Origin: Intoshia linei
Lineage: Eukaryota; Orthonectida; Rhopaluridae
Assembly: GCA_001642005.1 (NCBI GenBank)
Contig: LWCA01000439.1
Coordinates: 1 to 27,424 of the forward strand
Direction: 5' to 3'
Length of the DNA stretch: 27,424 bases
Shown here one piece after another: positions 19,296 through 27,424 of the stretch (the stretch's first letter is position 1; each line of letters begins with the position of its first letter). Below the pieces are notes generated by a model, which saw nothing but the letters and a program-made list of their open reading frames with translations, searched no databases and was not told the DNA's origin. Both the position numbers and the translations under genes were made by a program.

Positions 19296-19658
19296 TTAAA
19301 TATTCTTTTTAAACTGTTTACTTTTCAATTGGCACGTTTTATATATATCTAGTGTTTAATCCAGGTTTCCCAAAAGGCGCCCTGTGAAGAATTTTCACAT
19401 TACTAGTCAATATATTATGTTTTTTGTCAAATTTTTTTTAATGTTGCCTAGTCATTTCACTTTAATGGTCCACCGTGAAAAAAATGTGAGAACGTCTGGT
19501 TTATAAAATTTTTGAGAATGCTTTTAAATAAGCCATATAATGACAAATGTTAGTTGAAAATAACGATATGATGAATTTAAGATTTTAATAAAGTTGAAAT
19601 CAGTTTAATCTAGATAACTATTTACAAATGTACATTGGAGTAAATGGAATGTATAAAA
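19296..19658. other. Convergent 3' intergenic region with a hAT-like relic
   Basis: This lies between the UQCRQ and TAF7 stop codons. At 19363-19376 CCAGGTTTCCCAAA begins a GC-richer block (GGCGCCCTGTGAAG), and ATGTGAGAACGTCTGG ends at 19499. Together they resemble the two ends of a short hAT-type MITE of about 137 bp, but the flanking 8-mers match only in the first five bases. AATAAA-like stretches are common and not decisive. Confidence 0.45.
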
Positions 19659-21293
19659 CTAAGTTTCATCTTCTGAGCTACTAATTTCACCGAGTAATTG
19701 AAGAACTAAAAAATATAATAACTACAGTTTTAAATACAAATGTACCCAATTCGTCAGCATCTTCCTTACTCTCCGTTTGGTCATCCTTTTTGGAAATTTC
19801 AAATTGATCCATAACATCTTCAAAGTTGAATGTATCCTTTGATTCAGATACATTAGATTTTTTAAGATCGTCATCACTAGCATTACTCTGAGCATACGAC
19901 ATTAGTTCTTCGATAGTTGATTCACTTTCGGTACTACTAATCTCACCGAGTAACTCTAAAGCCAATTCTTCGTGTTTACGTTTAGTTTCTCGTTCTTCGT
20001 CAGAGTCATAAACGGGTTTCATAATATTCGGTGCAGATTCATCAACAATTTCGTATCTTATACTAACAGCCTCTTCATCTGCTCGAAGTAAATTTCTAAC
20101 CTCTTCATGCAACTTGGATTCTTCAGAATCTTTATTAATTAAAATTTCTCTAAAATTTCTTTTTCGAACACATTTCATGGGTGGAGTCAAGCCGTCATCC
20201 CATAAATATCTCACATCAACATCGTTCATTTTAGTGTTAATTTCCGGCGTTTCAGAAAGTTTGAAGTTGACTTCATCGCAAATCAACATTTGAGATACAA
20301 CACCCGTTTTATATAAATTCTTTTTGTCTATTGTTTTCATTACTTCATTTATACACGGCAAATCAACAATCTAAGTTGAAAATCAAATTATACTATTCAA
20401 ATATGTACCTTTGCTTTTAATTCTGTACCTTTCCATTCCACACTGCCGGTGCGTTTGTTTTGATTGAGTTGAATACGTAAATTGTCCTTGAAAGCATTGT
20501 CACCTTTCTGCAGCAATTCTATCACTTCATCTGCTTGTTTCTAAATTGAAACTATAAATTAACCTCCAAGTATTAACCATTTAATTTAATTTTAGAATTT
20601 GATAAAACTTTTAATTTTTGAACTATACTGTCAATCGAGATTTGATCAAAATAAATACATGTGTAATTCTTAGTACGATACAATATGCAGTAAATTTTAT
20701 AAAATATGCATAATAGTTTGTCGTCAATGTATTGGCGAACGTTACATGTAAATAATACAATAATGTATATTTGATGTGTACATTTAATTGGAACGAATTA
20801 ATTACATATACAATGGCTGACTACCCTTCACTGATCTTTTAAGAATAATTAGATAAATTTCATATAAAATGTAATTGTGAAAACAAAAGGTTTTGTACGA
20901 TCGTCCTGTGTGAAGAATGGTCTGCAGGCTAATTTCTGTATATCAAAAAATTTAAACTATGAAAAATACTTTTCATGTATATTATAAAGTCATGAGTTAG
21001 GACCATACTTTTACGTCTTGATTGGTATTTATTATAAATCAACACTTATAAATAAAATTTTCCAAAAAAATATAAACATTTACCGATAATGTATTTTTAT
21101 TACTTAAACATATATCGTCAATTGACATTATGGCTAAAAACTGTTCTTGGACTCAGTGTTGATTTTGAGTCAACACTTTCGACTGTAATATAATAACATT
21201 CAATACCTCTGGTAATCGTAGAATAAATAATTCTTCTTTCAGTGGTTTAGTCTTGATTATCTTGGAGGGGTGTTTATTTTCAATATCTGCCAT
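19659..21293 (-). CDS. TAF7: TAF7, TFIID subunit
   Basis: Four exons: 21207-21293 (ATG), 20409-20540, 19746-20370 and 19659-19705 (TAG 19659-19661). All joins are in phase; introns are 666, 38 and 40 nt; 296 aa. The TAFII55 N-terminal domain covers about 1-190: EELFILRLPE, KDNLRIQLNQNKRTGSVEW, LKAKIVDLPCINEVMKTIDK, NLYKTGVVSQMLI, then DDGLTPPMKCVRKRNFRE and EVRNLLRADEEAVSIRYEI. The rest is acidic and Ser-rich. Two LLGEISS motifs occur, one ending exon 3's ELALELLGEISSTES and one in exon 4 (LQLLGEISSSEDET). Known role: TFIID component binding TAF1 and restraining its acetyltransferase activity during pre-initiation. Conserved residues of the N-terminal domain are intact. Confidence 0.93.
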
Positions 21294-21459
21294 TAAATAC
21301 AATTTTTATTAAATGTGGGATAAAATAAATAATTTTCCAAACAATTTTCATAATTTTTCATATTTATATCACCAAGGTAGCGTTAAAATCTAAAAGTTTC
21401 ATCAGCAATAATATTTAATTTATAATGGTTGGTAACTATTAGTTATCAATGTTTTGTTT

Positions 21460-21621
21460 TTAATTTATACTCTCATGACTTGAATCTCTTACTTGAGTAA
21501 TATCAGTAATAAATGGATTTCTTATCCACGTTTCTATTTCCAAGTCAATAATATCTTTATTGCGAATAATTATAACATTTTTTAATAGGCTCAAATGATC
21601 GCCGTAGCATTTTAAATCTTT
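21460..21621 (-). CDS. Orphan exon-like ORF upstream of TAF7
   Basis: The minus-strand frame IKDLKCYGDHLSLLKNVIII, then DIIDLEIETWIRNPF and a short tail, ends at TAA (21460-21462). It opens after a stop directly next to the RepA copy 3 boundary at about 21638, with no ATG of its own. It looks more protein-like than the surroundings and may be the last exon of a gene whose upstream part is separated or removed by RepA. I do not recognise it. Confidence 0.25.
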   Translation of the reverse strand, partial: KDLKCYGDHLSLLKNVIIIRNKDIIDLEIETWIRNPFITDITQVRDSSHESIN

Positions 21622-21637
21622 AATTTACTGAGTATAT

Positions 21638-22735
21638 ATAATTAACTAGCTTGACTGTTATGTACTACGTACAAAAAACGCCTAGCTCTGCCAAGGGCAC
21701 ATTTTTATTATACCAAAAAAATAAATTCATGTTGAAAATCTAACTTAACAATTCTACTATTCACTATTATAAATTTTTTAAAAAGAGTGGTTCCCAAATT
21801 TGTTTCAGGTGGAACCATCATATCACGTTACTTTTTACTTTAAAGTAAATTATTTCATCTTAATTTTTTGTTCGTTAACATTTGCATAAAGAATTTTAAA
21901 AACAATTTTAATCCCATTTTTTTAATTTATTAAACAGAATGTGTGCATAATATTAAAAATAAAGTAAAAACAGTCCAATTCTAAAAATTATCATAAATTC
22001 CAGAAAAAATAAAATTATAAAAACCTATTTTGTCATTTTCAATGTGATGATATATATTCAGAACCAATTTAATAAATACTTACAAATACCAATTGTGTAT
22101 CAATAATTAATAGAATCTTCACTTTATAAACATTTCAGTCGAATTTTACCATTATTGTAAAGGATTGTAATATAAAAATGATATTAACAAAGTTTTTTTA
22201 GTTTCTCAATTAAATTTAAATGTTTTAATAAAAATGTTTTGAAAATGAAAATTTGAAATTTAAAAATTGCGTAGCAATGAAAAAAGTCCTACAGAATAAA
22301 TTATATAGATTTCACATTTCAGATAGAATTATATTTCACCCATATGTCTTTATTGGAAATGTGTAGACGTACAATGCACATATTTTTTGAATATGTAGGA
22401 TTAATATTTACATTTTCAATTTTTATTTCAATCGAAATATTTGAATAATATTGGTTGATAATATATTAAAAATTATTTTTCACCGGGAATGCGTAGAATT
22501 CTGTGGTTGAAATTTTGTATTTATATCAACTGGAATAAGCTCTATCAGAATAATCTTTTCTTTAATTTTCGGACCGTTAATTATTTCACATTTTTTGTTT
22601 TAATAAAATATCTCGGAAAAAAAATATATGAATACTAAAATGCTTTTTGGACCGTGAAGGCGTCACTTATCAGATTGCAATTTTTTATGTGTGCTAACAG
22701 GATATAACTGTACCACCTGGAATTTTTATAAGGTT
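21638..22735 (+). repeat. RepA copy 3, with both Tc1 target sites empty
   Basis: It begins with the terminal motif ACTAGCTTGACTGTTATGTA and CCTAGCTCTGCCAAGGGC (about 21645-21700), the inverse of 11028 and of 1813-1870. It continues with GAGTGGTTCCCAAATTTGTT (21784), TTGCGTAGCAATGAAAAAAG (22268), CACCGGGAATGCGTAGA (22482), AACTGGAATAAGCTCTATCA (22528) and GGACCGTGAAGGCGTCACTT (22650), ending near the TGTACCACCTGG block at 22710. The right terminal repeat is missing. The TA at 22459-22460 and the TA at 22551-22552 are uninterrupted, whereas copy 1 carries Tc1-like insertions at both. Confidence 0.75.
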
Positions 22736-23035
22736 AATTTTTATTGTATTGTATTAATTTTTTCAAATTGCATTATTCGAAAATAAAGTCAATTTCATTT
22801 GTATCCATAGGTATAAAAGTGTGTTAGTTCAGTTAAATTCAATGTATCGTGACATTATTATGTCATAATTAGGGAAATTTTTTAAATAACCTATAAAATG
22901 AAGAAAAACAACCTAAAAACTGATTTTTAGTAACTTTTAGCTTATATTAGTAACTTTAAAAAATTTTTTTTTGTATACAAATATAATTTGAATCTTGTTA
23001 AAATGTTAAATTATGTATTTTTTGATATTTTCAGG
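22736..23035. other. AT-rich spacer, nothing recognised
   Basis: No open frame or exon-like block. A short direct repeat (TAAAAACTGATTTTTAGTAA / TTTTAGCTTATATTAGTAAC, 22914-22950) is the only structure noticed. Confidence 0.4.
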
Positions 23036-23658
23036 TGCTAATGGTCTCTGTTTAGTTACCATTTTTTTTAACAGACTAAAACTTGTTTCTACGCTGACGG
23101 ATGTAGAAGGAGCGTTCCTTAGATAATATTATAATATTGGGGATTTGTTTGAATCTAAATTATTGACAATGGCATATATGTCGTTTTTCGTTAGACGTTT
23201 CTTAATATAATCTTTTAAGCTGTAGGGATCCGAATTAAAGGACAAATTTATAATACTTTGTAGGCCTTTACTATGCTAAATCACGATTCTTAAGTCATTT
23301 CTATTACATCTAACAGAAATAAATATGTACATATTTGAATCAAAGCATTGTCTAATCCAAGTTGGTTGACAGCCGCTTTAGCTCGATTCATTATTAAATC
23401 ATTAAATAAGGCCTTAATTTTAGAGTTGTTCAGTTTATAGAGTGGAATATCTGCATATATAAATGCCTCCAAAATTTGGTCAGTAAAATCGTGAGACATT
23501 TTTAAAAATTTATGTAGAGGAGGATTATCGTTTGGCAATCTGTGTTTTTTTGTGTTTCTGTGAACTTTAATTAAGTGCATTTTTTCATAGGAAACAGTGC
23601 AATTGCAATTTATAAAACTAAGTGAATTATCAGTCCTCTTGAATTCATTAGGATACAT
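23036..23658 (-). pseudogene. hAT transposase of CGGBP1-like type, internally deleted
   Basis: The N-terminal ORF (23658 to 23290, 122 aa) has a BED-like finger (INCNCTVSYEKMHLIKVHR followed by NTKKH) and then FTDQILEAFIYADIPLYKL. This is the AFxxADIPL...KL...LR-type motif of hAT transposases and their domesticated relative CGGBP1. The frame stops at 23290. Beyond it the strand continues with LKDYIKKRLTKNDIYAIV and, near 23110-23036, the hAT C-terminal dimerisation motif SVSVETSFSLLKKMV. The central catalytic region is missing and at least two stops or frame changes intervene. It is a dead copy, though possibly from the lineage that moved the MITEs nearby. Confidence 0.65.
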
Positions 23659-23964
23659 TCATGATGTTTTTCATTTTGAAATGAGGAGATTTTGTAGTTT
23701 TTGCCATGCTAAATGAATGTGAGATCATTTCGTGATGATCAAAATTTTTCCTGTAAAAGTATAACTTTTAGAATAAAATAGAAGTGTTTATTTTCAATTT
23801 CAAAAAAATGACTTTATTAACTTTTAATTGCCCTAGTCATAATATAATGCAGCACACAGAATACTTTATAGTTATATAAATTATATATATTTTATTTATT
23901 AATAAAACTTTATATTTATATTATATGAAAGTTATATAATAATATCGCGATAACTAAGTTACAT

Positions 23965-24211
23965 CTATTTTCTAGAGCTGTTCTGAGTATAACTCGATCT
24001 GTTCTTTGATTTGTGGATTTTTTTACCATACCTTTTTTTGTATAAATTACTACTATATTGAGATTTCGACATATTTTTTTATTATAATAGATACAGCTGA
24101 CTAAGACACATCACACATGTCTCCAGTTTTGTGTTGACTGTAATCAGATTTTTCTAGCAATGAGATTATATGATTTTTTGTTTGGGAATAAATACCCTTA
24201 CTTTTGCCCAT
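23965..24211 (-). pseudogene. Tc1/mariner transposase N-terminal fragment
   Basis: From an ATG at 24209-24211 the frame reads MGKSKGIYSQTKNHIISLLE, then KSDYSQHK, resembling the first helix-turn-helix of Tc1 transposases. A stop follows after about 37 codons, and SAVSIIIKKYVEISI continues the HTH-type sequence. Further stops and a frame change follow; the tail KIHKSKNR lies near 24000. The catalytic domain is not present. It differs from the transposase at 571-1028, so it is a second Tc1 family. Confidence 0.55.
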
Positions 24212-24524
24212 TTTAAATTTTAAAATTAAATTTCTGAAAGAGAACGATCTTAATAATTACAATTTAACAAATATATGTAACTAGCAGGTCGATAAATCGT
24301 ATTATTATAACATTTCATCACTATGATACAAATTTTTTAAATACGCAATTTTTCGGGTATGCACTGAAATCCATCCTTACTACGTGTACATTAATTTTGA
24401 AAACATAACAATATTTCTAATCGATATAATACTTATTTAGATCAAACATTTTATTTAGGTTATAATATACAAAAGATATGACGATAAATATAAAATTTTT
24501 ACCATTATCATAATTTTATGATCA

Positions 24525-24770
24525 ACCCTGTATATTTTTTTTAAATCTCCAACTTGTTTGATTTTCAAAAAAAGGATAATTGGGGTTTTTGACCCGTAAG
24601 ATGTGAGTTTGGGAGGTTGAAATATATTTTGCGAAAACACCCAATAAAAAACTAATTGAAATGTCGACTTTATAATATTCTAAGACGGGTAGTTATTTAA
24701 ATAAAGTGGAACACACAAACAAAATTCGCATAGCATATTTTATAAGTAAGGATAAAGCATGTACCTAGTC
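24525..24770 (+). repeat. RepA fragment (right part only)
   Basis: This matches 1530-1770 of copy 1: TCTCCAACTTGTTTGATTTT, GGGAGGTTGAAATAT, CTAATTGAAATGT, AATATTCTAAGACGGGTAGT and AAACAAAATTCGCATAGCAT all have near-identical partners there. The left 1.1 kb of the family and the terminal motif are absent. It directly precedes the VPS10-like fragment. Confidence 0.65.
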
Positions 24771-24787
24771 ATACAAATAATATTAAT

Positions 24788-25418
24788 TAATTGTAAACTA
24801 TTCAATTTATGAAAAAGAGCAGCCGGGAACGTTTGGTGAAATATTTAATGACGTGAAAAGATATGTTTATAGTGTCTTTATATGTCATTCTAGATACGAA
24901 AAGTTTGAACCTGTATCTACCATTATATCGGTAATCCAAATAATGAAAAATTAATGTTGAAATTGATCGATCGTTCCAATATTTATATTTTTAAATTTGA
25001 TATCCAAGTCTCTAAATGTACGTTAAGTAATACTTTTATTGCTGAAAATAAATTGTTAGTTTATACTAGAAATGATCCATATAGCAACATTTGCACAGTT
25101 AATGAAAATAAAATTAGGACTAGGCGAAGTTTCAAATTTCAATGTGCGCAAACTGATTACCAGTGTAATTTTGGGTATCATCAAGATTTTGGGACAAAAT
25201 TGTGTGTTAACGATAGGCACACTACTAAACTTAATGTATGTTTTAATGGAATAATGCAAACTATTGATCCAGATGCATATGAAAGATTGTATTCTCAAAA
25301 ATATTATGATGATTATTGTTTTACTCATATTATGGTTAATAGAAGTTCTGTGAATACGTCGTGTAGATTTATTGAACATAATTTGAGACGTCATATGAAA
25401 ACTGACAACACGTCATAA
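24788..25418 (+). pseudogene. VPS10/sortilin-like fragment with a frameshift
   Basis: Two overlapping frames. Frame A (24788 to about 24950) reads TFGEIFNDVKRYVYSVFICH and YEKFEPVSTIIS. Frame B (from about 24909 to the TAA at 25416-25418) reads GNPNNEKLMLKLIDRSNIY, FDIQVSKC and the cysteine-rich FKFQCAQTDYQCNFGYHQDF with GTKLCV, which has the C...(D/E)DYxCxFGY...CV pattern of the sortilin 10CC region. A one-base frame change between about 24909 and 24932 separates them. After this region come NVCFNGIMQ and four more cysteines, then a basic end without the transmembrane tail expected of sortilins. No propeller exons are found upstream, where a RepA fragment abuts. I infer a truncated pseudogene; a sequencing error plus missing exons is the alternative. 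Confidence 0.4.
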
Positions 25419-26193
25419 AATAATAGGACGCAATAGGTTGAAGTCTGGTATTGTTAATTCGTGTGTCGCATTTATGATCTTGTTGTTTGCAGTTAAAAAA
25501 TGTAAAAGTCGTGGGAATTATCGGGTTGTCGATCACATGTTGTAATTTGTTTATTCAATAAAATCTTTCTTTTTTGATAATCGTTAGTCATCCCTACGTT
25601 GCGAATTTAAGAAATGTTTTTAGCGAGTTTTTTTATTTAAAATAAGCATGGAATTATTATATTTTTCTCTATATATGTTTATAAGGATATGGATCTAAGT
25701 CAGAGGTTTATGGTGCATATTTTTTATAGTAAAGTACGATTGTAAGTTGTATATTATGCAATTGTAAATCATTACATTATATTAAGAATTTAGTTTGTAA
25801 TTGAAAAAAATAAAATAGAGGTAAGAAGTTTTTTTCTGTGAAAAAATTTACATGGTATATACACAATTTGTTTAGAGGTATTGAAATATAAATAAAGTTC
25901 ATTTTTTTGACATGGGGCGGTATCGCATATAATAATCTATTGCTGTACTAAAAAGTGCAAAGTCAAGACCACCAAATCCTGCAGATTTGAGACCAGCTAA
26001 AATATTAAATAAGTATGTAACGTTGTATACTAACATCTGTATAACAAAGTTATATTTGACATTATTCTTAATTTACTATTCTAAACGTTTTTGAAAGATT
26101 ACAAAGACTTAGAAATATTTAATTGTTAATTAAAAATTTATAATATTCTACAAGACTTTACTAATATTTCTATTCTCAAGTCCTAGTAGTTAT
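25419..26193. other. Non-coding region before the retrotransposon
   Basis: I see no exon and no convincing LTR pair, since any 3' LTR would lie outside the window. AATAAAATC at 25558 could be a polyadenylation signal or part of an LTR. A primer-binding site next to the gag start was not recognised. Confidence 0.35.
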
Positions 26194-27424
26194 ATGGAAC
26201 AGACAGAATTAAAACCGGAGATCCCAAACGATTTGAAATTACAAATTCCAATCGGTGATGATTCAGATATTAAGACGTGGTGTAAAAGTATTGAACTATG
26301 GTCTAATTGTACAACCGGCTCTGAGTTCGAAAAGGTGATATTCATAATATTTTCATTAAAAACAGAACTACGGAAAATAATTTTAGATGAAGATGAAACA
26401 CCGAAAACTGTCAATGATTTGCTAGCCATTATCACACAATCTTTTAGTATTAAGAATTTATCAACAGTAGAAGCTTGTAACAAACTCTGTCGTCTCAAAT
26501 ACTTTTCTCATCCTCGACTATTTATCTCGAAGGTTAAATCTTTGACGAAAATTGCTTTTAAAAATAAAACAAACATATAACGATTGACATTGAAGTTTGC
26601 CCTAGACGCGATCAAAAAAGTAAATTTGAATGTTTATACGAGTATACTGCATCTGTCAACCAATGTCGATGAATTTTTTCAATTGATAAAATTAAAACGA
26701 CCTTGGAATTACAATGATAAACATCTGGATAATGTCAATGGTTATGGATAAAACAAACTGGACTGGAAATCAACTGGATAAAAGGTTTGAAATGAGATTT
26801 AATAAAGCATATAAACAATTTGAAAATAAAAATAATCATGATCGCAAGTTAAATAATGTGAATAAGTTTGATGCTCTGAAAAAGTATGTTAATGATAAAC
26901 AAGATGATGAAAGCAATGATAAGGTATGTTATAATTGTGGTACGGAATTAAAATTTAATAATTATTTTTTATTTCATGTTGATGCTAAAATAAGTAATAA
27001 AATGTACTCATGTTTAATTGATACAGGTTCAATTGCTTCGTTTCTCCCAAATTCATTTAAACCTCATCAAAAAGTTAAATTTCAATATACCTCTGTTACG
27101 AATTCTAAACTAAATACAAGTGGTGTATGCAATGTGCAAGTTAAAATTAATTCTTTGAAAAAATCTTTTCGTCATCAATTTGTTATATCTTAAGATATAA
27201 ATGATCCTATTCTCGGTTTAAATTTCTTAAATGGTAATTCAATTGAAATTCTGCAAAATCTAATGAGATTAAAATTTAATTAATTTAAGCAAATAAATTT
27301 TATTAGAGATTATAAATCAAACTCAATGGATATGTGTGATCCAAATTTGAATAGTACCAGTGAAATTCACTTAATGGGATCTATGAATACTCAATTTCAA
27401 AATACAGTCAATGATTTTAAATAC
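26194..27424 (+). mobile_element. Decayed LTR-type retrotransposon: gag and protease part
   Basis: A gag-like frame runs from ATG 26194 to 26751 with an in-frame TAA at 26578-26580. It reads DIKTWCKSIELWSNC early and KFALDAIKKVNLNVYTSIL after the stop, typical of retrotransposon capsid regions. A shifted frame (26714 to 27193) carries VCYNCG, the first half of a CCHC knuckle whose His and last Cys are missing. The aspartic protease follows, with the active site CLIDTGSIASFLPNSF (about 27009-27056). A TAA at 27191-27193 breaks it before NDPILGLNFL, the closing protease motif. The remaining bases to 27424 hold no further recognised domain; reverse transcriptase would lie outside. The Ty3/gypsy-like class is favoured by the protease motifs. 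Three lesions make it non-functional. Confidence 0.75.

Noticed and set aside
25056-25394. 112-aa minus-strand ORF
   Set aside because: It is opposite the VPS10-like frame, which shows the cysteine pattern; the minus product is Ile-rich without motifs.
26190-26498. 102-aa minus-strand ORF
   Set aside because: It is the antisense shadow of the retrotransposon gag frame.

Overview
This is a very AT-rich window from an animal genome. The animal genes (VPS4, TAF7, a BRCA2 homologue, a heparan/uronyl 2-O-sulfotransferase, a small bc1-complex subunit) and spliceosomal introns point to Metazoa. Most introns are tiny: many are 34-50 nt, with GTAA/GTAT donors and TTTTAG acceptors. The load of Tc1, hAT and pogo elements fits a compact invertebrate genome, but I cannot name the phylum. 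All exon joins below were made by eye from reading frame, phase and GT..AG signals.

Layout. 1-1870 is a nest of repeats: the end of one Tc1-like element and a whole internally deleted Tc1-like element both sit in a copy of a dispersed terminal-inverted-repeat family, here called RepA. 1942-2189 (+) is the 3' part of an unrecognised gene. 2365-3141 (-) is a complete five-exon gene for a 162-aa unrecognised protein, including a 23-nt microexon. 3896-5711 holds a large inverted repeat with a 661-bp hAT MITE in its loop, then a second hAT MITE that appears to interrupt an exon-like ORF. 6002-9003 (+) is a gene split into at least 14 small exons; it codes for an N-terminally hydrophobic, lysine-rich protein with a possible SUN-like C-terminus. 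9009-11060 is a palindromic element followed by RepA copy 2.

11487-21293 is the gene-dense core. On the minus strand lie a BRCA2-like gene (single exon, one BRC repeat, no Tower), a 2-O-sulfotransferase (2 exons), VPS4 (8 exons; its 2.1-kb last intron is full of repeats) and TAF7 (4 exons). A UQCRQ-like gene (2 exons, +) lies between VPS4 and TAF7, divergent from VPS4 with only 74 bp between start codons and convergent with TAF7.

21460-27424 is mostly repeat debris: an orphan exon-like ORF, RepA copy 3 (which preserves empty sites for both Tc1 insertions of copy 1), a deleted hAT transposase, a Tc1 transposase fragment, a RepA fragment, a frameshifted VPS10/sortilin-like fragment, and the gag-protease part of a decayed LTR-type retrotransposon running off the window end.

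The genes belong to unrelated housekeeping processes (ESCRT-III disassembly, respiration, TFIID, recombination repair, glycosaminoglycan sulfation). I see no operon-like or pathway clustering beyond the shared VPS4/UQCRQ promoter region.
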